The notes under the pieces: generated by a model | Seen by the model: the letters and a program-made list of their open reading frames with translations, nothing else | The model's database searches: none | Told to the model about the DNA's origin: nothing | NCBI GenBank assembly: GCA_963377175.1 | Contig: CAUJNA010000496.1 | Location: 17,501 to 81,500 of the forward strand | Length of the DNA stretch: 64,000 bases | Reading direction: 5' to 3' | Source: Effrenium voratum | Taxonomy: Eukaryota; Sar; Dinophyceae; Suessiales; Symbiodiniaceae | Shown: positions 1 through 10,645 of the stretch, piece after piece | How the letters are laid out: every line of letters begins with the position of its first letter | How positions within the stretch are numbered: the stretch's first letter is position 1 | Position numbers and translations under genes: made by a program

Positions 1-79
<79 letters not shown>

Positions 80-105
80 CTTGTTCTTGTTCTTGTTGTT
101 GTGGC

Positions 106-153
<48 letters not shown>

Positions 154-235
154 GGTCGCCGTCGTCGTTGTCGTCGTTGTCGTTGCTGTTGCTGTTGTCG
201 CCGTTGCTGCTGCTGCTGTTGTCGTGGTCGACATT
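1..235. repeat. (TTG)n grading into (CTG)n trinucleotide array
   Basis: Perfect TTG units run to about position 79, followed by interrupted TTC/TTG, then CTG and GTC/GTT units to about 235. The array touches the left window edge, so its full length is unknown. All six frames give homopolymer-like Leu, Val, Ala, Gln or Asn runs, and I see no reason to call any of them a gene. Confidence 0.95.
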
Positions 236-1974
236 GTTGTTTTCAGGGAGGTTTGCCCCAGGACCCTGAAACTTCACCTCCCAAAAGCTCAACTCAGCAA
301 AGGAAAAGTACACAGAGTGCTTGTTCCTTGGCAACTCCAGCTTCAAAGCCTTTACCTTAGTCCTCGTGTTTTTGGCAGCTCCAAATCGAAACGACAAGCC
401 TTACTGAAATCAACGGCAGCGGCGGCCCGGAAAGGGGCAGGCTCACAAAACGAGCTTCAAGCCCACAGTGAGACGCATAGCTGGCTATGCGTATGGGAGC
501 AGTAACTGAACGCAGAGCTCGAGGAGCCCGGCCAACATGCAAGGATGCAAGTCGAATGAGTGTCGTTTTTGGAGGGTACTCAGTGAGACCAAAAGTACAA
601 CCACCATTCTGTCTTTTTGTTGGGGGCAGTCCCCCAAATTGACAAAGTGATGCATTGGACAGCTAACACCCAGCAGCTCTCCCCCATACAGCAGACGCCC
701 AGACAATCTAGTTTTCAACCTTAAGGCTGCCTATGTGGAGTCTTCGCGATGTACGCATCTTGCCTACGCGAGCCCTCCCCCGGCATTGCTTCTGAGACAA
801 GAAGGTTTCAGAGCTTAGTTGCATGGGTGTGGGTCAAAATTAAACCACTAGGGCACCGCAAGTGTCAGTCCGTGTTTCCATTTGCCAAGGTTCCATTTTG
901 GGTACCTATTTTGGACCCACAGCCGCTCCAAGACTTCAAGGCGATTCGGACTTTCAACAGGCCGTCGGTAAGTTCGGCGGCCCGTCCTGCAAGGAATCAG
1001 CACCAGGCGTTCCTGGCTTGGCCTGGAAATGCCGCGTCGCCTCAGCTCTCACCAGAGCCAAGCGGACGGACATTGTGGTTTGATCCCGTGGCTTAAGAAT
1101 CTCCCTTCGCAACTTGAGAAACACCAAAGCAACAAACGCAATGCAAGAGCTGAGATGCGTATAAGTTCCGCAGGTGTGCCATTCCATACCTGGAGGCCAG
1201 TCTCACCACGCAAGCCATCGCCTGCGACGCATGCCCCATTTCCTTTCTCAGTAGCGGACCTGTTGATGAGATAGGACCTCAGCTGTTTTTTCTAGGTTTT
1301 GCTCTTCCACGGAATTCGTGGCTCTTGCTGAGCTATAACCGGCAGCAGGTCATGCACGTGTGCCAGTTGAATGCTTCGCTTCAACCGAAGGCTCGCCAAG
1401 GCACCCCGTGCCATAGAAGTGCCTCTCCCGTGGTTGGAAGAAGACCCCCGAGCTCGCGAGCTGCAGAATCGCCTGGCCAGCGACTGGCGTTTTGAATTGG
1501 AGACTCAGGGGAATTTGGACTGATCGAAAAAAGAAAAAAGAAAAAACAACTCAACGGTACCAAACCTCATGTCAGCCGACAGCACCAAACCGCATGTCAG
1601 CCATGATTGCCCGACTGGGGAATCTACGTTTGATGCTGGTGCCTCTCAGTGCTTGCTTGAAGCGCCTGGAACTAACGCCATGGCTAGACTCCTGTGAACA
1701 ACATTGGTCACATTGGAAACGGCTTCGATTGAAAAGGGCAAAAGAGCAAGCCGACCTTCACAACATCATGAAAGCCCTCTTTCGCTGGAAACTATCTTTC
1801 TCCCTGGATGGAAACGACAAACCCGCGATGCTAGAGTGGCGACAACTTGCCCTGATGAAGCCTTGGTGCTGACGGTCGACATCTGCAAGGCGCTCCATCC
1901 TACAGAATGCACACTGGGCTGTGGGCAGGCAGTGAAAACACCACATGATTTGTGTTCAAGGCAGGTTTAACACA
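236..1974. other. Non-coding stretch, nothing recognised
   Basis: Unique sequence of mixed composition. No reading frame on either strand shows a known domain or an exon-like block with credible splice sites. It lies downstream (3') of the GT25-like gene and may hold its undetected last exons. Confidence 0.5.
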
Positions 1975-1975
1975 T

Positions 1976-2859
1976 CCACGCATCCATCCTTCTGGCGCTT
2001 GAGCGAGCAGGCGCTCCAAGTCTGCACCGAATTCCGGATAGATCTCGATGTCGTCCTGGAAAAGATACCCCAGCTTGCCACTCAGCGCACGCAGAATCCC
2101 GAGCTTTGCAGCAAGCGCTGTCCTCCATCATCAGGGCCAAGCCGGAATTGCCTGGCAGCATGCATGCCCCCAATAGCCCCCACATTTATAAGGCCCCGCC
2201 AAAGAAATGCAGACACAGGCCACTGGTTGAACCTGCAACCCCTGGACGAACCCAAGGCCTGCCAAAGCCTGCTCGATGGCGCGCAAGTGAGAAAGGCTGC
2301 AAGCCATCTCTGTGTACAGCAGCTCGCTCCTCCCAGTGCGGAAAATAAGCGGAACCGACACACTGTGGGACCGCGGTGCTTCCCTACTTGCCCTGCACAG
2401 CATCCACCGCAACAAACCACCAGACAAACGGACAGACAGACACAGACAGACAGAGACAGAGACAGAGACAGAGACAGAGACAGAGACAGAGACAGAGACA
2501 GAGACAGAGACAGACACAGACACAGACACAGACATAGGCACAGACAGCCGGACAGCCAGACAGCCAGCCAGACAGCCGGCAGACAGACACACAGACACAC
2601 AGACGCACAAACAAGAAGACACGCACACAAACGAGCAATCAAACAAGAAAAAAACACAAGCAACAAGCACGCACGCAAACCAACAAGCAGCAACAAACAC
2701 GCAGGCACGCCGAAGCAAGCAAGCAAGCAAGCAATCAAGAAAGCAAGACAACCAGAAGCAAACATGCACGGACTCACGCACAAGCAAAGCACGCACGCAC
2801 GCAAGCAAACAGGCAAGCAAGCGCAAGCAAGCAAACAAGCAACCATGTAAGCCAGCATG

Positions 2860-2950
<91 letters not shown>

Positions 2951-2975
2951 CAAGCAACGCAACAAGCAATCCAGA

Positions 2976-3025
<50 letters not shown>

Positions 3026-3981
3026 GCAGGCAGGCAAGCAAGCAAGCAAGCAACGCAACAAGTAATCCAGCAAGCAAGCAAGCAAGCAAGCAGGCAAGCA
3101 AGCGTGCAAAGCAACTCAGCAAGCAATGCAACAAGCAAGCAAGCAAGCAAGCAAGCAAACAGGCAAGCACGCAGGCAGGCAGGCAGGCAGGCAGGCAGGC
3201 AAGCAATGCAGCTACTCAGCAAGCCAGCATGGCAAGCAAGCAATGCAACAAGCAATCCAGCCAGCCAGCTAGCAGGCAAGCAAGCACGCACGCAAGCACG
3301 CAAGCACACACAACAAACCAAACCAAACAAATCGTTATACTCCAACAGCTCGCAGCCCTGCCTGGCATGATGCTGCGGGCACGCATCCGTACAGGCATCA
3401 ATCAGTTTGGCTTCAACCGCCAAAGCGCCCTTCTGCTGCATGGCCTGCAGCACAGAACGGTGTGATCCCAAAAAATGACAATGGAATCCATTTACGAATG
3501 CCCCCCCTCCTTCCCGGGAACAAACAGCAGCAAACCCACATCGATAGCGATGCCAAGCGTATCGGCGGCCTTGACCTCCTCTGCAGTGACTGCTGGTACC
3601 CGCACGACTTGCAGCGTCAAGCTTGCCGGCAGGGTCTGCCCTGAGGCACAAGCATCAGGGCATCAACAATAATGGGGCTGCCTATCAGCAGCAAGCAAAC
3701 CATTGGTTATCGCATATGGGTGTGCCTTTATCTGAAGGTCCCCCTTTTTTGTTTCAAAGAGGGATCCAAGGCAAACCACCCCTCTTGAAGGCGCCCCCCT
3801 TCAAAAAACATGACACTGGCGTGCGCAAGCGATCGATCTCAGGCGGTGGACGAAGAGATGAAAACATCTTCTCCATGGCCGTGCGACGGTCTTTCGACTG
3901 CTCCAGGTTGATCCAGAAGACCTCGCGGATCCCTGCTTCAAAAAAGGGCTGGCACCTTTGGGTGGTCATTAGCTCAATCAA
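1976..3981 (-). CDS. GT25-like glycosyltransferase, exon chain
   Basis: Five minus-strand blocks in the right order for glycosyltransferase family 25 (LPS/collagen galactosyltransferase type). Exon 1 (about 3980-3840) has VFWINLEQSKDRR, the family's N-terminal INLxxxxxRR signature. Exon 2 (3635-3496) has VVRVPAVTAEEV, matching the conserved R-x-PAV, and ends at a GTAAAT donor. Exon 3 (from 3444, acceptor CTGTGCTGCAG) has MQQKGALAVEAKLIDACTDA. Exon 4 (about 2335-2263) has EMACSLSHLRAIEQALA, the family's GCxxSHxxAI motif. Exon 5 (about 2103-1976) has LFQDDIEIYPEF followed by LLAQAPEGW, equivalent to the metal-binding EDD and the P-x-x-W that follows it. The 1 kb intron between exons 3 and 4 is almost wholly microsatellite. 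Neither the true start nor the stop was found. Family assignment is by remembered motifs. The exon borders are inferred. Confidence 0.65.
2411..2640. repeat. (GAGACA)n and ACAG-type microsatellite
   Basis: Near-perfect hexamer GAGACA from about 2450 to 2515, flanked by degenerate ACAG, CACAGA and CAGC units. It forms the 3' half of the large intron of the GT25-like gene, as read on the minus strand. Confidence 0.95.
2690..3335. repeat. (CAAG)n tetranucleotide array
   Basis: Over 600 bases of CAAG units, almost perfect from 2856 to 2950 and interrupted elsewhere by CAGG, CACG and CAAT variants. It gives long Ser-Lys-Gln-Ala and Leu-Leu-Ala-Cys reading frames on both strands that are artefacts of the period-4 repeat. 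It lies inside an intron of the GT25-like gene. Confidence 0.97.
3733..3832 (-). repeat. Introner-like dispersed element, copy A
   Basis: Read on the minus strand it begins GTGTCATGTTTTTTGAAGGG and has a C-rich, A-rich palindromic middle. It fills part of the first intron of the GT25-like gene and starts at a possible GT donor just after the INLxxxxxRR exon. The start resembles the 25191-25109 copy (GTGTTTTGAAGGG). Confidence 0.5.
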
Positions 3982-3989
3982 CGTGAGTT

Positions 3990-4895
3990 AAGTTGTGTTT
4001 TCTGAATTGGTTGTATTTCGAGGCTGCTGCTACCTGTTCAAACTTTTCGAGCTTTGCAGCGGGCTTGGGATCTGTTTCAAACTGAATCCCACTAGCGCTT
4101 GGCTATACAGGAGTGCGGGTGTGCCTGGCTTCTCTCTGAATTCAATTGTGACTCTAAACATGCAATAGGCTGCTGTTGGCAGTTTCCTGCAAATTTGTAG
4201 TATCAAGTCCTACTGATTAGTGCAAGCATTGGTCTTCGGGTGCATTTGGCTGTACGGTGGACAAGGTCGCTTGCTTTGTCTGGGCAATCCCGTGATCGTC
4301 GTGTCCAAAAGCAACCAGTGGCATCTGTTAGCATTTAGGATTCGATAGTTTTACTTCGGTTGCACTTGCTTTTGTACTTCTGCTTGTTTGCTCTTGGCCA
4401 CTTGGTGCGGACCTTCCCCTTGCACAATGTTTCTTTCTCTCTGTCTGTCTCTATCTGCATCTGTCTTGCCAGTGCAGCTGGTGTGGGGCGAAGCCTTCGA
4501 ACATCTAGATTGTAGCTACAGCCACCAAAAGCTTTTTTGGAGGGAGTTGTTCGAGCCAGTTGTGTGAGCTCAGCTGGCATCTTGCCATGTCCAACGGCTC
4601 GGAAAACCGCCAGGTCGCCCCCATCCCGAGCCCAAGGTCCTGCAAGGTCCTGGGTGTGCTTGGACCCGGTGGCGTTGGATCCTCTCCAACCTGAGCATGG
4701 CCATGGCCTCTTTCAGACGTAACCCACAAATGGGGTGTCTTCCAAATCAGCTGGTGCAAGATCTTGACAAAGGCGTGCATGTGGCTTTTCCCCTGGTCCT
4801 TTTGGTTCGTTTTCCTTGGCAAAGCCTCCCGTTTCGGGCTGGGCCTCTCACCCGTTCACCCCGTGCCAAGCCACAAAGCGGTCCGGTAGTGGACT
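3990..4895. other. Unique non-coding stretch, nothing recognised
   Basis: No domain, repeat array or convincing exon was found on either strand. Open frames exist on the minus strand (4505-4822) but show no family motif. Confidence 0.4.
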
Positions 4896-4898
4896 CAC

Positions 4899-5010
4899 CT
4901 CCGAGGAGCTCGCGTCCCAGCGATCCGACGGCGCCTGCGCGAAGGCACGAAGCGATCGCAGGTTGATGGTTTGCATGTTTCGCCTTTTCTTCAACGACGG
5001 CAAGTGTCAT
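4899..5010 (-). CDS. Possible internal exon, unknown protein
   Basis: A 112-base block open in two minus-strand frames, one reading MTLAVVEEKAKHANHQPAIA and the other NMQTINLRSLRAFAQAPSD. It is bounded by a strong GTGAGT donor at 4898 and an AG acceptor at 5011-5012. The frame cannot be chosen and no neighbour exon was identified. Confidence 0.3.
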
Positions 5011-5219
5011 CTTAGCACCCCTTTGATGCAACAACTTTTGGCGTCGTCATTTCAAAGGGCAAACATGACAGATTGCGACAGACTTTGACCCATACGTGGA
5101 AAGGGTACGGCACTGATTTGGGATGGTTGATCCTTGTGTCGGTTGATCCTTGTGTGTTGGGGTGGGTAAAAAATACTGATGTTTACCGTATGTTCGGGCA
5201 TCTCTCACTTTGTCAGCAA

Positions 5220-5560
5220 GTATATACGCACACCCTACAACCAGCCCTACACCAACCCTAAAACCACCAGAAACCCATCTTGATCTCGTCGTAAAACCAC
5301 CCCCAACCACAACGGCAATCAGCTGCCTGAAACTTCACCGACTTTCAGACCCACCGTAAAGCAACCCTAGACCAACCCAAAACAGACCTCAAAACCATTC
5401 GATACCCCGCGCCTAACAGAGCTCAAGCCAACAGCTTGCTGATGCCGGGGTGCTGCTGGTGAGAAGTGTGGAACGATGAGAGCCACAGAAGCCAAGTCCA
5501 CAGCCACAAATAGCCACAGCCACCAGAGCCACAAAAGCCACCCAGAAACGCAGCAAAAGA
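5220..5560. repeat. Degenerate CCCTAAA/ACCAACC-rich and AGCCACA-rich repeats
   Basis: From 5220 to 5415 the plus strand is G-poor and built of loose AACCCTAAAACC and CCAACCC units. From 5480 to 5550 it is loose AGCCACA units. The first part resembles the right arm of the foldback repeat at 23387-23942 in style and word use. Confidence 0.55.
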
Positions 5561-6107
5561 GAACAATCTGATGGTAGAGGTCTGTTGCGTTTTGGGTTAG
5601 CCTATGTTATGCCAGTGCCATGCAAGTATTCACCCAATATTGGCCCATTATTGTCTTTTTGTGGAACTGTTAGGATCTTTCGACACCTTTGCCTGCTTGT
5701 TGTGCGGCGCGGTCAGGTGCGAAACGTTGGGCTTGCTAACGGCACCGCGGTCGGAATACCTGGGGTGTGTGAAACCCAGCAGCTCACCCACAAACATGCG
5801 CACACAAACGGCGTGCTTGTCCATCTTGTCCAAAGTAGTTCATAATGATGAACAGATCCCATACGAATTTGCATGGCGAAAGGGAAGATATACCAGGCAA
5901 CCCATGGACAAACGCCTGGCCGAACGCATGGCTTCGCTGAGTCAGTGGCTTGTCAGCCAAGCGCTGGCTCCAGCATTTGGTCTGCGCCATTTTCTTTGCA
6001 TAGACCATGTGCCTCGCGAGAAGCTTCAATGTGACTCTTCTCTTTGAGGGTTCGCTTCTTCTTGTAGTTTTGAAAGAGAAAGCAAGAGGACGAGACGCAA
6101 TTTTGCA

Positions 6108-6145
6108 TATTTTGGGGGGGTCCCCTAAAAGAAAGTCCCACGTCT
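6108..6145 (-). repeat. Introner-like dispersed element, short copy J
   Basis: On the minus strand the core reads TTTTAGGGGACCCCCCCAAAA, about 30 bases after the GTAACT donor of the exon at 6174-6346, so it sits at the start of the next intron. It shares the C-run plus AAAA core with the other copies but is short. Confidence 0.35.
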
Positions 6146-6173
6146 GGCCCTGTTTCTTGTCATTCCCAGTTAC

Positions 6174-6604
6174 CCAGAGCTTGAGGTTCCTTCCAGCCGA
6201 GCCACGATTCCACTGGCACAAAGTCCCCAGGAATCCGCGCAGTTGGCGGGCAGGATGCCCAGCGATCGTAGAGATATTGCTGGAAGGAGCACAGGGAGCC
6301 GTCCATTTCCTCCCGAGGCATCCAATCCGCAACACGACAGAGGGGCCTAACAAAGGAACTGCAGCAACTGGCATGACAGGCCATGCCCAAAACATCAGCT
6401 TACTCGTTCAGGCACGGCTACTGAGCTCCCCGCCCTATTGACCTAGGCCAGTCGAGGGCATCAATCCCCGTCGCTTTCGCTAGTGAGTGGCGCAACATGC
6501 TATTGGAGTCACCATGAATTCATCAACTGGTTGGCCATGCGCTGCCACGGTGCAAACTTTTCTTGAAGATACGGGTTGTCGAAGTTCTTTACCATCCAAT
6601 CCAA
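6174..6604 (-). CDS. Two exons of an unknown protein
   Basis: Exon at about 6604-6513 reads DWMVKNFDNPYLQEKFAPWQ and ends at a GTGACT donor. Exon 6346-6174 has acceptor TTGTTAG, reads DWMPREEMDGSLCSFQQYLY and then GDFVPVESWLGWKEPQ, and ends at a GTAACT donor. Both blocks are rich in aromatic and charged residues and free of low-complexity sequence, as expected for real protein. I recognise no family. The other exons of this gene were not found. Confidence 0.5.
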
Positions 6605-7312
6605 ATCACCTCAAGTGAGGAGACCCGTGGAGACCTTGTGTACTTTTGTGGCCGTGCACATCCCATGAACTGCATGGGGGCAGTTTCTACTTTCCGAGTT
6701 CAGCCAAGCAGCTCTCGCAATCAGGGTAAAGCTCCTCTAGCCAAGCTTGAGATGGCTCCTTGGCATTCAAGGTCAAATGCTGCGATCCGTTCAAAATTCA
6801 ACGCTGCAAGCCAAAAGGCTGCACCGAAAGCCCCTTTTCCTACCCTTGTGGAGTTCTCCAGCCAGCATGCTTGACTTGCCAAGGCTCAGTGGCATTGCTG
6901 ACACATGAGTATGCAGTCTTCACCTCTCCCTTTGACGTCAGAATGCCGTAGTAGCGCTCGCTAGGTCCTCAGATTCCGAGAAACATGCAAGTTCCAGTGG
7001 GACACGAAGGCGGTGGAAAAAGGACTCCCTGTGAATGCCCCAGGAGCCCCGCACTCATGGCCAGCTGACACCATGCAGATTTGAGGAGCTACGTAGTCTT
7101 GTTTGTGCTTTGGAGCTGAGTTGTACAATGTCTTTGGCGCGTGGCTAACACCTGCGCCAAACATTCTACAACACAGCACGAAAACACGAGCTCCACATAC
7201 AAGAATCACTGCAAGAAACGCACGCGTCGGCTTGCTGCTGCCAGTGTCGCGTGCAAAAGTACTTCTTGCGAAAGAGGTTTAATAAAACGCAACTGTCACG
7301 GAGTGCCTGTCT

Positions 7313-7497
7313 TCAACCGGAACGGCGCGATGGATTAAAGTCAACTTCCTGATCCTGTACTCCCACTTCGGCTGAGGCGCTTGTTCCTTTCGTCTCTTCG
7401 TCGAACGCAGTAAATAGCTGCCCGGAAATGATGCGCCCATCTGAGAGGCTGGATTCCATCCTGAACACAAAGCAGGTGTTCGAGCCAACAAAAGCAC
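7313..7497 (-). CDS. Possible terminal exon, unknown protein
   Basis: Minus-strand block reading SNTCFVFRMESSLSDGRIIS followed by GQLFTAFDEETKG and ending in NPSRRSG and a stop at 7313. The composition is protein-like, with acidic and polar residues and no repeats. It lies between the GH17 gene and the exons at 6.2-6.6 kb and could belong to the latter. No family was recognised. Confidence 0.35.
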
Positions 7498-7672
7498 GTG
7501 AGGACTTCACACTATCCACGGGCTATACCCAAGCGAGTCAGAATCAAAACCCGGTAGTCAAATGGTCTACCCAGAACCATGCAAAGAATTCAGAAGGCGG
7601 CCGCAGCTATTTCTGGCTGGGACTGCCCCTTACTAACCTTCATCTACCCGGGTTTTGTTTTGAGCACGTGGC

Positions 7673-10003
7673 TCAAGTGAACCCATTGCAAAGGCTCCAC
7701 AGCGCCACGTTCTTCACGAACCGCTCTGAGAAGGGCAGCGTCGCGTAAGAATAAGGCGTGGAGCTGGCGGCGCCGCAGCTTGGCCACCCGGTTTCTCCTG
7801 CAACGCGAGCGTATGGAAGAACCATCCGTAAAAGCCCCAGCTGCACCGACAGCAGAGCAGGACCAACCAAACCAATCAACAAACAAGCAACAAACAAAAC
7901 AAAAAGAAGCAAACAAACAAACAAACAAATTGGCCAGAAGAAAAAACAAGAAGCCAACCAAACAACAACAGCCACAAAGCTCAACATCCAGAAACAAACA
8001 ACCACACGCACATACCAACACGTCTGGGGTCCTACAGCCAGCGGCAGGTTGTTGTGTGGGAAGTCCCTGTCCAATGCTATGCCTTGGATGGTGGCTGCCC
8101 TTCCCTTTCACCAGGGGCATCTCAAGTCGTGTACAGTGCCAGCTGCCATTTCTCCACCCTTGTAACAAATCATAGGCACAAAAAGGAAAAGGACAGTATT
8201 TCGACCAAACTGCGCAAAGCAGAGATCTGGTCGTTGAGGAAGTTCATCTCAGGGCCTGTGAGGTTGTCCATGGCGACACCTCTGGTGCCAGAGCTGAGGA
8301 AGGGATAGATGTTGATGGTGAAGTAATCCAGGAGGGGAAGGACATCTTTGTACCTTGGTGGAATGGCCTCGTAAGCCCCCAGGCAGGATCAGGCACTGAC
8401 CAATTGAGCCACGGTCAAAATATGTGGATTTTGTGGATACTGGAAAGTTGGTGTTCCCTGCTGCTGCGGGAAATCTAGTGAGCATCCTCCTGCCCCTCCC
8501 CAAATTGACGATGGACTGATACAAACTGCTTGATATTCTGACCGACTTGCTCCTGCAGGGTTGTGCCATCAAGGAACCGATCAATAAACTCTTTCTCCAG
8601 CTTGGACTTCTCCACTGGATGGCTGCGATGCATGATGGAGTATGCAAATGGAACAGTGACCTAGGTCAGCTTTCCGCTTCGCAATGAGTCCGGTCCGCAC
8701 ATGCAGCCACGCACTCGCTCCATGGCATAGGGTCTGAGCTCGCTTGAGCGACACTTGGAATCCAGCCTGCGCCTCGGGAATCTCAGCCTTGATCGCCTTG
8801 ATGACATCCACCACCCGATCCTCATTTTGAAAAAGAAAGACATGGCGCGGTCACAACCAGGAATCACCTTGTGGTCCCATTCAAAATGACACCAACATGA
8901 CACCACCCATCAGAGTGATACCTATTGGCACATTCATGTGCAACTGGCCTGGAAGACACCGCTCCGATCAGGCTCGTTGCCCACAGCAATGTGCAAGCTT
9001 CCTGTCACAGGCTCAGGGAACGCCAAACTTGCGGGGGGAAAGCTAGGCGCATGCCTTTTGAGTCCAAGCACGTTCTGGCTTGATTGGGCAACCGCTGCAA
9101 GAAAAGACCATCCTGCTTCCATGGTTTAGCCGGGGAATCTGCTAACAACTCTCACGATGCCTCTAAAGTCATCTGCGACTCCGCGGAGCCAGTCCATGTC
9201 AACAAAAGCCAGCTCCTAGGCGGGAGAGTTGCCTCAGAGGGGCTCTTCTTGTTTCATGATTGCCCCCCCCAAAATGGCGCAACGGTGTTCCTTTTGGTTC
9301 CCCAAGCCACAAAAAAGGGGGTTGCCTCCAAACAAAACTCAGAACGAGCAGGCTGCTTTTCCCAGAAACGTGATCATGTGGGGAGGCTCACACACACACA
9401 AGCGACGGTGACTGAACCTTTATTGGCCGTGACTGTACCCGAGGCATCACCAAGAGGCATACGATGCCCCGTTAAAGTATAGCCAATTCTGATGACTGGG
9501 CGGGGTGGTGAATCCAAAGTAGGAGGTGATTGCACCCGGCCCGGGTAGAAACAGCTTCCTCCCCCCAACCAAAAAACAGGGAACAAACTCACAAGGAACT
9601 GTTGACGATTCCGGGACTCCTTGTTGCCAATTCCCACCACCAGCTCTTTGACAGAATAGCCGCCTTGATCTGGCCGGCTGGACTGCCTGACAAGCTCCTG
9701 GCTCGAAGTCGACAGCCCACCCACCGCAAGCAGTGGAGGCCATCTCTCACAGTCACAGCCTGCTTATTCCCGTAAGAGCCCCAGCGCGAATTCTGGTCGG
9801 GCATTCATAAGCTGCCCGCGTGAACACCGCGACTCGAATTGCTGTGGCTTCCAGCGCGCTCCTCCACAATGGCACGATTGGAGGGGGCCAGATCGTAGGT
9901 CTTGACCTCACCAAGAGAAAGTCGGCAAGCGAGGCTGGGCACCCATGGGAGCCAGGCACGCTCGATCGGCTTTGCCAAGCCCAGGTACTCCTGCAAAGGA
10001 TCG
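7673..10003 (-). CDS. Glycoside hydrolase family 17 (beta-1,3-glucanase-like), exon chain
   Basis: GH17 enzymes cleave beta-1,3-glucans such as laminarin and callose. Minus-strand blocks follow the family order. 9930-9800 has EVKTYDLAPSNRAIVE, then, in a shifted frame, ALEATAIRVAVFT. 9724-9600 has ELVVGIGNK and a GTGAGT donor. About 9215-9165 has AFVDMDWLRGVADDFRGI. 9001-8960 is a 42-base exon with LHIAVGNEPD, whose E in VGNE is the family's acid/base. 8820-8700 has VIKAIKAEIPEAQAGF. 8662-8490 has VTVPFAYSIMHRSHPVEKSK. 8368-8195 has DYFTINIYPFLSS. 7797-7673, after acceptor GTTGCAG, has GETGWPSCG, whose E is the nucleophile in the GH17 signature, and ends in a stop. The AIVE to ALEA step needs a frame change, so there is either a tiny intron or an indel. 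I did not identify a signal peptide. The intron before the last exon carries a (CAAA)n array. The family call is confident. The exact borders are not. Confidence 0.82.
7858..8010. repeat. (CAAA)n-type microsatellite in a GH17 intron
   Basis: Interrupted AAAC/AACA units on the plus strand between the GH17 exons at 8368-8195 and 7797-7673. All frames give low-complexity Asn-Lys-Gln or Phe-Cys-Leu runs. Confidence 0.85.
9246..9328 (-). repeat. Introner-like dispersed element, copy B
   Basis: Shares a colinear series of words with copy F at 33912-33987. On the plus strand both have TTTCA, a C-run followed by AAAA, GGCG, CCTTTTGGTT, CCC, then AAAGGGGGTT and CC. It lies in the GH17 gene immediately upstream, in transcription order, of the AFVDMDW exon, so it is inside an intron. 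Confidence 0.6.
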
Positions 10004-10121
10004 AAGGCGTGACAAGCTCGACGCAAAGCTAGCAGCATCGCAGGCCTGGATCCGCGGAATGGCGGCGATTGCCTGCAAGGGCAGAACTACCCGGCCCATT
10101 CTCAGAAAGTTTGCCCCCGCA

Positions 10122-10240
10122 CATAGATAGATAGATAGACAGACAGACAAACAGACAGATAGACAGACAAATAGATAGATAGATGGATGGATAGATAGAT
10201 AGATTGATTGATTGATTGATTGATTGAATGATAGATAGTT
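10122..10240. repeat. (ATAG)n/(ACAG)n and (ATTG)n tetranucleotide array
   Basis: ATAG and ACAG units run from 10122 to about 10205, followed by six ATTG units and more ATAG. It lies just upstream of the first recognised GH17 exon. Confidence 0.95.
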
Positions 10241-10257
10241 AGATACCTGTGCATGTT

Positions 10258-10285
10258 TTTACGGAGGGAGAGGGAGAGAGAAAGC

Positions 10286-10330
<45 letters not shown>

Positions 10331-10412
10331 AGAGAGAGAGAGAGAGAGAACGAAATAATAATAATAATAAAGGAGAGAGAGAGAGAGAGAAAGAAAGAAA
10401 GAGAAAGAGAGA
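10258..10412. repeat. Polypurine (GA)n tract
   Basis: About 150 bases of nearly pure purine on the plus strand, GAGAGA with GAAA interruptions and one short (ATA)n insert near 10355. On the minus strand it is a pyrimidine tract in the presumed intron after the exon at 10645-10558. Confidence 0.95.
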
Positions 10413-10557
10413 GAATTTCACATTGTACTTCTTGTTTGCATTTCATATAATGCATTATGATATAATATAACATCATGTAACATATGTGTATACAAATATT
10501 TGTATTTCACATACACGTACATATACATCAGCAAGAACAGAACCCAGCCTCACTTAC

Positions 10558-10645
10558 CTGAAGCGGATTCTTCATCCACTTCACGGAAAGGTTGATGCCC
10601 ACCTGCACATCGCAAACGACCTCCCAGCCTCTGTTTAGACCCATT
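10558..10645 (-). CDS. Possible exon upstream of the GH17 chain
   Basis: Minus-strand block reading GWEVVCDVQVGINLSVKWMK and then NPLQ, stopping at a textbook GTAAGT donor at 10557. The next recognised block downstream is the first GH17 exon, so this may be its 5' exon with the GA tract in the intron between. The acceptor is not clear and no motif supports the link. Confidence 0.35.

Noticed and set aside
2082..3651. Very long minus-strand frames (over 370 and 500 codons) of Leu-Ala-Cys repeats
   Set aside because: They are produced by the (CAAG)n array, whose period of 4 keeps all frames open. Only short non-repetitive parts at the ends match the GT25 exons.
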